64,000 nt of DNA from Naasia lichenicola (GTDB lineage: Bacteria; Actinomycetota; Actinomycetes; Actinomycetales; Microbacteriaceae): NCBI RefSeq assembly GCF_004801885.1, contig NZ_SSSM01000004.1, forward strand, positions 310,001-374,000, read 5' to 3'. The translations under genes were made by a program, and so were the position numbers. This document shows positions 30,005 through 39,649 of this stretch, one piece after another (position 1 is the stretch's first letter; each line of letters begins with the position of its first letter). The notes under the pieces were generated by a model, which saw nothing but the letters and a program-made list of their open reading frames with translations, did no database searches and was not told the DNA's origin.

Positions 30005-30411
30005 GCGGTCACGGTAGGTCGAGCATCTGCGGCGCAGGCGGACCAGGTGCCATCTGTGCAGAACCCGCGTTCAGCGACGCCTGTGGACGAACGCTCCGGT
30101 CGAGCCGGGAGAACGCGGGCTGCAGCAGCGCAGTCGAGAGTCGCGCTTTAACGAGAAGGGGCGGCACCTATTGGGGGGAACAGGTGCCGCCACAGCAACG
30201 CCGGATTGGGGGGAATCTCTCACGCTGCGTGTCAAATCAACTTCGACAGCATCAGTGTACCCCGTTCGGGGGAGCGCGCAAGGCCCCAGAACATCAGCGT
30301 TTCCTGGGCGTGTCGCAACCCGGCGAAACCTTCCGTGCGGCCTCCGCGGGAGCCGGGGGTACAGTCGTGCTGGCCGCCGATCAGCGGCCATGGTCCGCGC
30401 GAAGGAGCGTC
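30005..30411. other. 407-base intergenic region between the divergent tad cluster and acs
   Basis: No convincing gene; reading frames here have shadow composition. It must carry the promoters of both directions. It holds a strong stem-loop at 30160-30191 and two copies of ATTGGGGGGAA (30170-30180 and 30205-30215), listed separately. The acs ATG is preceded by GAAGGAG. Confidence 0.6.
30160..30215 (+). promoter_or_regulatory. Stem-loop plus ATTGGGGGGAA direct repeats upstream of acs
   Basis: A perfect 10-bp inverted repeat, GGCGGCACCT (30160-30169) and AGGTGCCGCC (30182-30191), has one ATTGGGGGGAA copy in its loop; a second copy lies at 30205-30215, 35 bases downstream. Possible roles are a regulator site or a leader structure of acs, or a terminator. 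This is inference. Confidence 0.45.
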
Positions 30412-32436
<2,025 letters not shown>

Positions 32437-32444
32437 CCCTCTCG

Positions 32445-32502
32445 CGAGCTGCCCAGTTCTGCCGCCTAGAACGCGTTTCAGGCGGCAGAACTGGGCAGCT
32501 CG
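32445..32502. repeat. Family A intergenic palindromic repeat, copy 2
   Basis: Near-perfect palindrome: CGAGCTGCCCAGTTCTGCC at the left, GGCAGAACTGGGCAGCTCG at the right, about 20 bases between. It lies between the convergent ends of acs and ridA, 8 bases after the acs stop. The paired change of CTG to GCT relative to other copies is compensated in both arms (AGCT in each), which supports selection on base pairing. Confidence 0.85.
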
Positions 32503-32530
32503 GAAGACGAGGGTTGTACGACGGGAACGG

Positions 32531-33019
32531 CTAGACGGCGCCGACCAGGAAGATCGCCTCGACCTCGACCGACGCGTCGAGGGGCAGCTGGGCCACGCCG
32601 ACCGCGGACCGGGCGTGCCGTCCCGCCTCGCCGAACACCGAGCCGAAGAGCTCGGATGCGCCGTTGATGACGGTGGGGATGCCGATGAAGCCAGGGGCGC
32701 CCGCCACGAAGCCGACCACCTTGACCACGCCGACCAGCGCCTCGCCCGCACCGAGCACCGCGGTCGCGGCCGCGATGGCGTTGAGCGCCGAATACCCCGC
32801 CAGCTCCTTGGCCGCCTCGGGTGAGACGAGATCCTCGCCCTCTCCGACCTTGCCGGATGCGGGCATCGCGCCGCTGACCATCGGAAGCTGACCGGAGACG
32901 TAGATGTAGTCCCCCGTGCGCACCGCCGGCACATAGGCCGCGACGGGCGGGACGACCGAGGGCAGCGAGAGGCCGAGCTCGGCGAGGCGAGCCTCGACGG
33001 CGGACGGCGCCTCGGTCAC
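32531..33019 (-). CDS. RidA family protein
   Basis: 162 residues from GTG 33019. RidA/YjgF core: VRTGDYIYVSGQLPMVSGAM and a C-terminal PLDASVEVEAIFLV strand, with a middle region (ALNAIAAATAVLG) usual for the longer actinobacterial members. RidA deaminates reactive enamine/imine intermediates; this longer group may have other roles. The arginine of classical RidA is not clear here. It is coupled by GTGA to the 53-residue gene upstream, as also seen for Rv3678c-type genes. Confidence 0.85.
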   Translation of the reverse strand: MTEAPSAVEARLAELGLSLPSVVPPVAAYVPAVRTGDYIYVSGQLPMVSGAMPASGKVGEGEDLVSPEAAKELAGYSALNAIAAATAVLGAGEALVGVVKVVGFVAGAPGFIGIPTVINGASELFGSVFGEAGRHARSAVGVAQLPLDASVEVEAIFLVGAV

Positions 33020-33177
33020 GCGTCGGCTCCGACGGGGCGCTTAAGGTATGCCACCAGGCCGCCTTCGGGGCCCTGCACCACCTGGACGAGCTCCCATCCT
33101 TGGGATCCCCAGTTGTTGAGGATGGCTGCCGTGTTGTGAACGATCAGCGGAGTCGTGACGTACTCCCAGGTAGTCAT
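33016..33177 (-). CDS. Small DUF4177-like protein
   Basis: 53 residues from ATG 33177: it begins MTTWEYVTTPLIVHNTAAI, continues with NNWGSQGWELVQVVQG and ends AYLKRPVGADA. The WEYV...GWELVQV...LKR layout is that of DUF4177 proteins, short beta-rich proteins of unknown function. Its stop overlaps the GTG of the RidA gene, and the pair is a known actinobacterial arrangement. At 53 residues it is easily missed by gene finders. Confidence 0.8.
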   Translation of the reverse strand: MTTWEYVTTPLIVHNTAAILNNWGSQGWELVQVVQGPEGGLVAYLKRPVGADA

Positions 33178-33263
33178 CCGAACAGGCCCTTCTCGGTGCT
33201 TTGTCAGTCCGGCGCGCCCTGTTCTAGGGCCATGTCCCGGCTTGGCTCACGTACCCTGATCCT

Positions 33264-35873
33264 ATGTCTGCCCCCGCCAGGCTGCCTCGCAGCCGTTCGG
33301 GCGCCATCCTCTCCTTCGTAGGCTTCAGTGTCGCAGCGGGGGTCCTCCTGACCCTCGGTGTCACGCCTGCGATCGCCCTGACAGGGATGGCGGCCAACAA
33401 TTCGATCTCGCTCTTCGAGAATCTGCCGAGCTATCTGAAGATCGGCTCGCTGCCCGAGAAGACCACGATCTACGCGCACCGCACCGTCGACGGCGTCGAC
33501 ACCAACGTGCCCCTCACCTCGTTCTACGCCGAGGACCGCGACGTGGTCGGCTGGGACCAGGTCTCCCAGTTCGCGAAGGACGCCGCGGTCGACGCGGAGG
33601 ACCCCCGCTACTACGAGCACGGCGGGGTCGACCCGCTCGGCGTCGTGCGCGCCGCGCTCTCCAACGTCATGGGCGGCTCCCTCCAGGGCGCCTCGACCAT
33701 CACGCAGCAGTACGTCAAGAACGTGCAGGTGGTGCAGGCCTCGGCACTCGCGACGACCGAGGAGCAGGAGGCCGCCTACGAGGAGGCCACCAAGACGAGC
33801 CTCGACCGCAAGCTCAAGGAGATGCGCCTCGCCATCGCCCTCGAGAAGGAGACGAGCAAGGACGACATCCTGCTCGGCTACCTCAACATCGCGCTCTTCG
33901 GCGGCCGGACCTACGGCATCCAGTCGGCGGCGCAGCACTACTACAGCGTCAATGCGTCGGACCTGTCGCTCGCTCAGGCCGCGAGCCTGATCGCCATCGT
34001 CAACAACCCCGAGAAGTTCCGCCTCGACCAGCCCGACGACCCGGACAACGGAGCCGCCAACGGCTATGCGGCCAACCTCGAGCGGCGCAACTACGTGCTC
34101 GACAAGATGCTCGAATACGGGCACGTCACCCAGCAGGAGCACGACGACGCCATCGCGACGCCGATCACCCCTGCCATCTACAACCCGCCGTCGGGCTGCC
34201 AGGCAGCAGGGAACGCGGCGTTCTTCTGTGACTACGTGCTCAACGTGATCCAGAACGACCCGGTCTTCGGTGCGGACGCGGAGTCGCGCTACGCCGCCTT
34301 CGCCCGGGGTGGGCTCCAGGTCTTCACGACCCTGGATCTGGACATGCAGGACGTCGCGCAGGGCTCGATCGACGCACAGATCCCGAAGTCGATGGACGGG
34401 GTCGACATCGCCTCGGCCGCGACTGCCGTGCAGGCCGGCAGCGGCAGGATCCTCGCCATGGCCGAGAACAAGGACTACAACCAGGACGCGGACGCCGCGG
34501 AGCAGGGCGCGAACTTCTCGGCGATCAACTACAACACCGACTTCGACTACGGCGGATCCGGTGGATTCCAGGCCGCATCGACCTACAAGGCGTTCACACT
34601 GATCGCCTGGCTCCAGGCGGGCCACTCCCTGTACGACACCGTCAACGTGTCGGAGAAGGAGCTCGACCTGTCGACTTTCAAGGCCTGCGACCAGTCATTC
34701 AGCGGCACCAAGCTGTTCGAGAACGATGAGAACGAGCGCGGCAGTCGGTCGATCATGCAGAACGTCGCCAACTCGATCAATGGCGGGTTCATGGCGATGG
34801 CCCAGCAGCTCGACCAGTGCAGCATCCGCAATGCGGCAAGCTCGCTGCTCGTGCACTCCGCGGATGGAAGCCCGCTCGAGGACTTCCCGGCCAACGTCCT
34901 CGGCGCGACGAGCGTCTCACCGCTCACCATGGCGACCGCCTATGCGGGCATCGCGAACAACGGTCTGGTCTGCAGTCCTATCGCCATCGACAGGATCGTC
35001 AACCAGGACGGCACCGATGCCCAGCTTCCGACCTCCACCTGCACCCAGGGCATCGCGCCCGATATCGCCCAGGCGGCTCAGTTCGCGCTGAGGGGACCGA
35101 TGGAGAACGGCACCGCGGTGGCGTCCAACCCCGACGACGGCATCGAGCACATCGCCAAGACCGGGACGAGCGACGGCAACCAGCAGACGTGGACGACCGG
35201 CGCGAGCTCCAAGGTCGGCCTCTCCGTGCTCGTCGGACAGGCGACCGGTGATGCGGACCTTCGAAAGACGTACCTCGACAACGGCACGGCGGCGACTGCT
35301 CGCCACCGCATCTTCGAGCCCATCATCGCCGCGCTCGACGAGCGGTACGGGGGAGACGATTTCACAGCTCCCAACCGCATCTTCCTCTACGGCCAGCAGC
35401 TCGATGTGCCGGACGTCATCGGGCTCTCGTCCAGCCAAGCGCAGTCGATCATCGAGGGCGCCGGCCTCACCTTCGGCGACGGGGGCAGCCAGCCCTCCGA
35501 GGAGGACGCGGGCACCGTCATCAGCCAGAACCCCGGAGGCGGCGGAACCACCAGCCGCGGCGGCACAGTGACCGTGATCACGAGCTCGGGAGTGCCCCCC
35601 GCTCCGACTCCGACGGCGGCCCCGGAAGAGGTCCCGGTGCCGGACGTGACGAACAAGAGCAGCAAGGACGCCATCGCCCAGCTGACGGCGGCCGGCTTCA
35701 GCTCGTCGAACATCACCTTCGCGTACACGCAGGACAACAACCCTGCCAATGCCTGCAAGGTGAAGAGCTCGAATCCGAAGCCCCAGACGCCGACCAGCAA
35801 GAGCGCCGCGATCGTGCTCACGCTGAACTCCCCGACAGGCGCGGCGCCCACGCCGGCCTGCCCGACCTCGTGA
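33264..35873 (+). CDS. ponA: Class A penicillin-binding protein with PASTA domains
   Basis: 869 residues from ATG 33264. One N-terminal transmembrane helix (ILSFVGFSVAAGVLLTLGVT), glycosyltransferase motif EDPRYYEHGGVDPLGVVRA (about 111), then the transpeptidase: SxxK in ASTYKAF (about 439), SxN in NSINGGF (about 503) and KTG in AKTGTSDG (about 631). Two PASTA repeats follow, starting VPDVIGLSSSQAQ (about 713) and VPDVTNKSSKDAI (about 790). It polymerises and cross-links peptidoglycan outside the membrane; PASTA domains may sense muropeptides. It matches mycobacterial PonA2. Translationally coupled to the next gene. Confidence 0.95.
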   Translation: MSAPARLPRSRSGAILSFVGFSVAAGVLLTLGVTPAIALTGMAANNSISLFENLPSYLKIGSLPEKTTIYAHRTVDGVDTNVPLTSFYAEDRDVVGWDQVSQFAKDAAVDAEDPRYYEHGGVDPLGVVRAALSNVMGGSLQGASTITQQYVKNVQVVQASALATTEEQEAAYEEATKTSLDRKLKEMRLAIALEKETSKDDILLGYLNIALFGGRTYGIQSAAQHYYSVNASDLSLAQAASLIAIVNNPEKFRLDQPDDPDNGAANGYAANLERRNYVLDKMLEYGHVTQQEHDDAIATPITPAIYNPPSGCQAAGNAAFFCDYVLNVIQNDPVFGADAESRYAAFARGGLQVFTTLDLDMQDVAQGSIDAQIPKSMDGVDIASAATAVQAGSGRILAMAENKDYNQDADAAEQGANFSAINYNTDFDYGGSGGFQAASTYKAFTLIAWLQAGHSLYDTVNVSEKELDLSTFKACDQSFSGTKLFENDENERGSRSIMQNVANSINGGFMAMAQQLDQCSIRNAASSLLVHSADGSPLEDFPANVLGATSVSPLTMATAYAGIANNGLVCSPIAIDRIVNQDGTDAQLPTSTCTQGIAPDIAQAAQFALRGPMENGTAVASNPDDGIEHIAKTGTSDGNQQTWTTGASSKVGLSVLVGQATGDADLRKTYLDNGTAATARHRIFEPIIAALDERYGGDDFTAPNRIFLYGQQLDVPDVIGLSSSQAQSIIEGAGLTFGDGGSQPSEEDAGTVISQNPGGGGTTSRGGTVTVITSSGVPPAPTPTAAPEEVPVPDVTNKSSKDAIAQLTAAGFSSSNITFAYTQDNNPANACKVKSSNPKPQTPTSKSAAIVLTLNSPTGAAPTPACPTS

Positions 35874-36790
35874 GCTCCGCCCTCCGGCGCACCCTCGGTG
35901 CCGTCGCCGCGGCGGGTGCCGCGGCGACGGTCTGGGGCACGCTGATCGAGCGGACGGCGTTCACCCTGCGCACCGCCACGGTGCCGATCCTGCCGGCAGG
36001 CGCAGAGCCGATCACGGTGCTTCACCTCTCCGATCTGCACATGGCGCCCTGGCAGCGCCGCAAGCAGAAGTGGGTGAGCGACCTCGTGGCGCTCCAGCCC
36101 GACCTCATCGTCGACACGGGCGACAATCTTGGTCACGCGGAGGGCCTGCTGGGGATCCGCGCCGCGTTCGCGGGCTTCGAGGGCATTCCCGGCGTCTACG
36201 TGTGGGGCTCGAACGACTACTTCGGACCTCAGGCGAAGAATCCTCTCCGCTACTTCGGCGATGTCTCGCAGACCCCCGCCAATCCGCAGCTGCTCGATCT
36301 CGACGCCTTGGAGGGCGCCTTCACGGGCCTCGGCTGGCAGAGCCTGAACAACCGGGCGACGACGCTGCAGATCAAGGGGCTGACCCTCGAGCTGTTCGGC
36401 GTCGACGATCCGCATCGTCGCTTCGACCGGATCGACGAGATGGACGCGTCGCTCGACGGCGTCCGTTCCGCCGGCCCCGCAGCCGACGTCTCGATCGGTG
36501 TGGCGCACGCCCCGTATCGGCGAGTGCTCGACGGGTTCGCTGCACGGGGTGCTGACGCGATCCTCGCCGGCCACACCCACGGCGGCCAGGTCTGCGTTCC
36601 CGGCTACGGCGCCTTGGTCACCAACTGCGACATCCCCCGCGAGCAGGTCAAGGGCCTCAGCATCTGGGACGACGGATCGAGTTCGTCATGGCTCAACGTC
36701 TCGGCCGGCCTCGGAACGTCGATCTACGCGCCGATCCGGTTCGCCTGCAGGCCAGAGGCATCGTTCCTCACTCTCATCCCCAGCTCCTGA
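35870..36790 (+). CDS. Metallophosphoesterase
   Basis: 306 residues from GTG 35870 (GTGA overlap with ponA). One N-terminal hydrophobic stretch (GAVAAAGAAATVWGTLI). Metal-binding motifs: DLHMAP after LHLSD, GD in VDTGDNLGH, N in WGSNDYF, and GHTHGGQV. This is the calcineurin-like fold of YkuE/Rv3683-type enzymes, always beside ponA2-like genes in Actinobacteria. A cell-envelope substrate is likely but unknown. A strong hairpin follows 15 bases after the stop. Confidence 0.9.
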   Translation: MSSALRRTLGAVAAAGAAATVWGTLIERTAFTLRTATVPILPAGAEPITVLHLSDLHMAPWQRRKQKWVSDLVALQPDLIVDTGDNLGHAEGLLGIRAAFAGFEGIPGVYVWGSNDYFGPQAKNPLRYFGDVSQTPANPQLLDLDALEGAFTGLGWQSLNNRATTLQIKGLTLELFGVDDPHRRFDRIDEMDASLDGVRSAGPAADVSIGVAHAPYRRVLDGFAARGADAILAGHTHGGQVCVPGYGALVTNCDIPREQVKGLSIWDDGSSSSWLNVSAGLGTSIYAPIRFACRPEASFLTLIPSS

Positions 36791-36804
36791 CGCCGAGAAC
36801 ACGA

Positions 36805-36838
36805 GAACGGCCGACCCGCACCAGCGGATCGGCCGTTC
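36805..36838. terminator. Bidirectional terminator between the metallophosphoesterase gene and tRNA-Pro
   Basis: Perfect 10-bp stem GAACGGCCGA with TCGGCCGTTC and a 14-base loop. It lies between a plus-strand stop and a minus-strand tRNA end, with TT after the right arm and TC runs on the other strand. Confidence 0.8.
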
Positions 36839-36871
36839 TTCGTCTGGCTCGCACGCGAGCCGGTCACCGTG

Positions 36872-36945
36872 TCGGGGTAGCGGGATTCGAACCCACGACC
36901 TCCTCGTCCCGAACGAGGCGCGCTACCAAGCTGCGCCACACCCCG
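36872..36945 (-). tRNA. tRNA-Pro (anticodon CGG)
   Basis: 74-base cloverleaf on the minus strand: acceptor CGGGGTG with TACCCCG, D-arm GCGC/GCGC, anticodon stem CCTCG/CGAGG around TTCGGGA, T-arm GTGGG-TTCGAAT-CCCGC. The anticodon CGG reads CCG. The discriminator is A; CCA is not encoded. Confidence 0.95.
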
Positions 36946-37049
36946 GAGACCTCGAATGAAGCGGTATCCACGATAGCCGATCATTCGCCCATCGTTTGCG
37001 CGCCGCCGCAGAGGAGTCGCGGCGACAGGCAGGACAACCGGCGCTGGGT

Positions 37050-37718
37050 TCAGCTGAAGTCGGGATCAGGACCGGAGCTGTAGCTGAAGGCGCCGATCTT
37101 GGAACGGCCGCGGTTGAGCAGCCCACCGCTCTCGTCGAGGTAGCACTGGCCGCAGAGCGACTCGTACGTCACGTCCTCGAACGTGTCGATGGCCACCTGG
37201 TCGCCGTCGAAGACGAACCGGTCCCCCACCCGACGCGCGTTGAACATCGCCTTGCGACCGCACCGGCAGATGGTCTTCAGCTCTTCGAGGCTGTGCGAGA
37301 TCTCCAGCAGCCGCCGACTCCCCGGGAAGGCGACGGTCTGGAAGTCCGTGCGGATGCCGTACGCGAGCACGGGCACGCCGAGCTCGATCGCGATCCGCAG
37401 CAGGTCGTCGACCTGTCCCTCGGCCAGGAACTGCGCTTCGTCCACGAGCAGGCATGCCACGTCATGCCCCGTCGTGCGCTGCACCCGCTGGCGCTCCGCG
37501 GCGAAGATGGAGAGCAGGTCGTCGTCGGGAGCGATCCCGAAGTCGATGTCGCGCTCGACGCCCAGTCGGGAGACGATGCGCCGGTCGCCCTTCCGATCCA
37601 TCAGCGGCTTGGCGAGCAGGACGTGCTGGCCGCGCTCCTCGTAGTTGAACGCCGCCTGCAGCAGAGCCGTGCTCTTGCCGCTGTTCATCGCGCCGTATCG
37701 GAAGTAGAGCTTCGAGAT
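37050..37718 (-). CDS. tdk: Thymidine kinase; start codon uncertain (ATC?)
   Basis: 222 residues if read from ATC 37718. Type II TK: P-loop YGAMNSGKSTALLQ, LVDEAQFL Asp-Glu motif, zinc cysteines in CRCGRKA and SLCGQCY, and the lasso region. It phosphorylates thymidine for salvage. The family starts (M)xKLYFRYGAMNSGKST; the matching position here is ATC (ISKLYFRYG), with GGGGGCGG five bases upstream. No ATG, GTG, TTG or CTG lies in frame from there back to GTG 37847, which is inside the response regulator gene and would add 43 atypical residues. The gene itself is certain; its start is not. Confidence 0.9.
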   Translation of the reverse strand: MSKLYFRYGAMNSGKSTALLQAAFNYEERGQHVLLAKPLMDRKGDRRIVSRLGVERDIDFGIAPDDDLLSIFAAERQRVQRTTGHDVACLLVDEAQFLAEGQVDDLLRIAIELGVPVLAYGIRTDFQTVAFPGSRRLLEISHSLEELKTICRCGRKAMFNARRVGDRFVFDGDQVAIDTFEDVTYESLCGQCYLDESGGLLNRGRSKIGAFSYSSGPDPDFS

Positions 37719-37761
37719 GGTGCCGCCCCCGTCTGTCGTCGCAGCGTCCTCCCCGGAGGAG

Positions 37762-38526
37762 CTACTGCAGGTAGCCGTCCTCTGCCGCGCGGCGGATGAG
37801 ATCCGCCTTGCGGCTGGCCGGCCGGTTGGCTCTAGCGTACTTCTCACGCACTCGCCGCAGGTATGTCTTGGCCGTCTCGTAGCGCACGTTCATCAGCTCG
37901 GCGACCTCGTTCGTCGAGTTGCCGGCGACGTAGAGCTTGAGCGCCTCGAGCTCGCCCAGGCTCAGCTTCGGGCGGTTCGGATTGACGGCTCCGACCGGCA
38001 GCGGCCGCCAGTCCCGCTGCGCCTCGCCGGTGCGCGCCAGGCCCATCACGCTGCGCGCCATGTCCATCACCTCGCGGAGCGGCTGCGACTTGGAGACGAA
38101 TGCCGCAGCTCCCGCGGCGAGGGCGCGCTCCCGGGCGTCGACGGTGTCCAGGCCGCTCATCACGATCACCTTCGCTCCGGCAGCCCGACAGGTGCGCACG
38201 CGAGCCTCGATCGAGACCTGCTCACGCAGCTGGAAGTCGATGAAGACCAGCTGCGTCGGGAAATTCGCGCTGTGGACCAGCTCGAGCCAGGTCCGGGCGC
38301 TCAGCACCACCTCGAAATCGGTCGCGTTGGTGCTGATCCAGCTGGAGATGCTGTCGAGGAGCACCTCGTGGTCGTCCAAGATCGCGAGCCGGATGACATC
38401 GCGGCCCACCGGCGCCGGCGCCGGTTCGGCCGCGGCGGGCGGACGAGCGGCGCGGGCACCGCCGATCAGGGTGGGCACGTGCTCGGAGATGTGCTCGCGG
38501 TCGAAGCCGCGGTCAGAGTCGGTCAT
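37762..38526 (-). CDS. LuxR-type response regulator
   Basis: 254 residues from ATG 38526. A 45-residue Pro/Ala-rich tail precedes the receiver: acidic pair in AILDDHEVLL, phospho-acceptor Asp in LVFIDFQ (about 93), Thr/Ser in VIVMSG, Lys in FVSKSQP. The C-terminal helix-turn-helix is TNEVAELMNVRYETAKTYLR (about 203). It should be phosphorylated by the kinase encoded two genes upstream. It overlaps the kinase-like gene by 14 bases. Its targets are unknown. Confidence 0.9.
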   Translation of the reverse strand: MTDSDRGFDREHISEHVPTLIGGARAARPPAAAEPAPAPVGRDVIRLAILDDHEVLLDSISSWISTNATDFEVVLSARTWLELVHSANFPTQLVFIDFQLREQVSIEARVRTCRAAGAKVIVMSGLDTVDARERALAAGAAAFVSKSQPLREVMDMARSVMGLARTGEAQRDWRPLPVGAVNPNRPKLSLGELEALKLYVAGNSTNEVAELMNVRYETAKTYLRRVREKYARANRPASRKADLIRRAAEDGYLQ

Positions 38527-39649
38527 AGCTGAACCTCAGGGTGATCTGGGAGGCGATGTCGAATGCGACATCGTCGAAGAGCGCGGCGAGCACGGAGATG
38601 TAGGGATCCAGGAGGTGCGACATGGTGCCGGCAGCAGTGCCCGACTCTGCGGTCACCGTGACATCGCAGTGCGCTCCGCGCGTCCGGATGAGCACCTGCA
38701 GCGAGCCTGGGTCGGTGAGATCGGGATCGGCCAGGGTCACGAGGATGGCACGCATCGCCGCCCGCTGCTCCATCGTCATGTCGTCCGCTCGTCGATCGTC
38801 GTCGATGACCGACGCGTCCGAGAACTCATCCGCCGCAGGCAGGCTCTCGGCGAGCTGGTCGAGCCAGCTCCGATCCGCCTCGAGCACCATGACGCTCCTC
38901 AGCGCCTGCGCCACGGCCGATGCGCGCGCCTGATGGCCGCGGTCGATGGTCCCGGCGCTCAATATCTCGGAGAAGAGCGGCGCCACCTCGTGGTTGAGGA
39001 TCCCCACCCGGTCGCGTCGTTCATCGACGGGATTGGAGCGGCGCATCAGCTCGACCGCCACCCCTGTCTCGGTCGCCTCCTGCCGCTGCCACTGCTCGAC
39101 GCTGCGCACGACGGTCGCCGCGAATGCGGCTCCCCCGAGCGACAGGGCGAGAACCGGGGTGACGGCGGCGATCGCGTCGATCGTCACGCTCCGGGCGTCG
39201 CCGCCCTGCAGGACGGCGATGAGCACGAAGACCAGGGAGCAGACGCCGCCGAGCGTCAGGATCTCCCGGGCGGGCCGGTAGGTGGAGAGGGCCAGCACGA
39301 GGAGCGCGGTGGCGATGGGACCCCAGTCCTGGCCGATGCCCTTGACCATCCAGAAGGCCGCAGAGGAAGTCACCGATGCCGCCAGCGCGAGAGCGATGAC
39401 GGTCGCCGCCGTGCCGCGCCCCGCCGGGGTGCGATGCGGCGAGGTGGTGATGGCCAGCACGAGTCCGGCCAGCGCGATGAACGCGAGAGCCAGCACGGCC
39501 GCGACGGGGACGCCGGCACTCGGTGAGGTCGCGAGCGTCGAGAGCAGCGCCACGAGGGGCGCTGCCACGGCGCCGATCAGGGTGAGCGGACGGCTCGCGA
39601 GGGAGCCGAGGGGGTCGAGACGGCGGAGCGTGCGCTCGGTCTCCCTCAC
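38513..39649 (-). CDS. Membrane protein resembling a degenerate sensor histidine kinase
   Basis: 378 residues from GTG 39649 (GTGA overlap with the kinase stop). Six transmembrane helices, including PLTLIGAVAAPLVALLSTLA and ILTLGGVCSLVFVLIAVL, are followed by a soluble part. That part begins with a helix around VGILNHEVAPLFSEIL, like a dimerisation/H-box helix, and ends with AAMRAILVTLADPDLTD and LQVLIRTRGAHCDVTVTAE, where an ATPase domain would lie; N- and G-boxes are absent. It sits between a true kinase and its regulator. I infer a non-catalytic partner or pseudokinase; no named family recognised. Confidence 0.75.
   Translation of the reverse strand: MRETERTLRRLDPLGSLASRPLTLIGAVAAPLVALLSTLATSPSAGVPVAAVLALAFIALAGLVLAITTSPHRTPAGRGTAATVIALALAASVTSSAAFWMVKGIGQDWGPIATALLVLALSTYRPAREILTLGGVCSLVFVLIAVLQGGDARSVTIDAIAAVTPVLALSLGGAAFAATVVRSVEQWQRQEATETGVAVELMRRSNPVDERRDRVGILNHEVAPLFSEILSAGTIDRGHQARASAVAQALRSVMVLEADRSWLDQLAESLPAADEFSDASVIDDDRRADDMTMEQRAAMRAILVTLADPDLTDPGSLQVLIRTRGAHCDVTVTAESGTAAGTMSHLLDPYISVLAALFDDVAFDIASQITLRFSYDRL

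Noticed and set aside
30071-30391. 106-codon minus-strand open frame between tad and acs
   Set aside because: Arg/Pro-rich without recognisable domain, and it crosses the stem-loop and G-run repeats; more likely non-coding.
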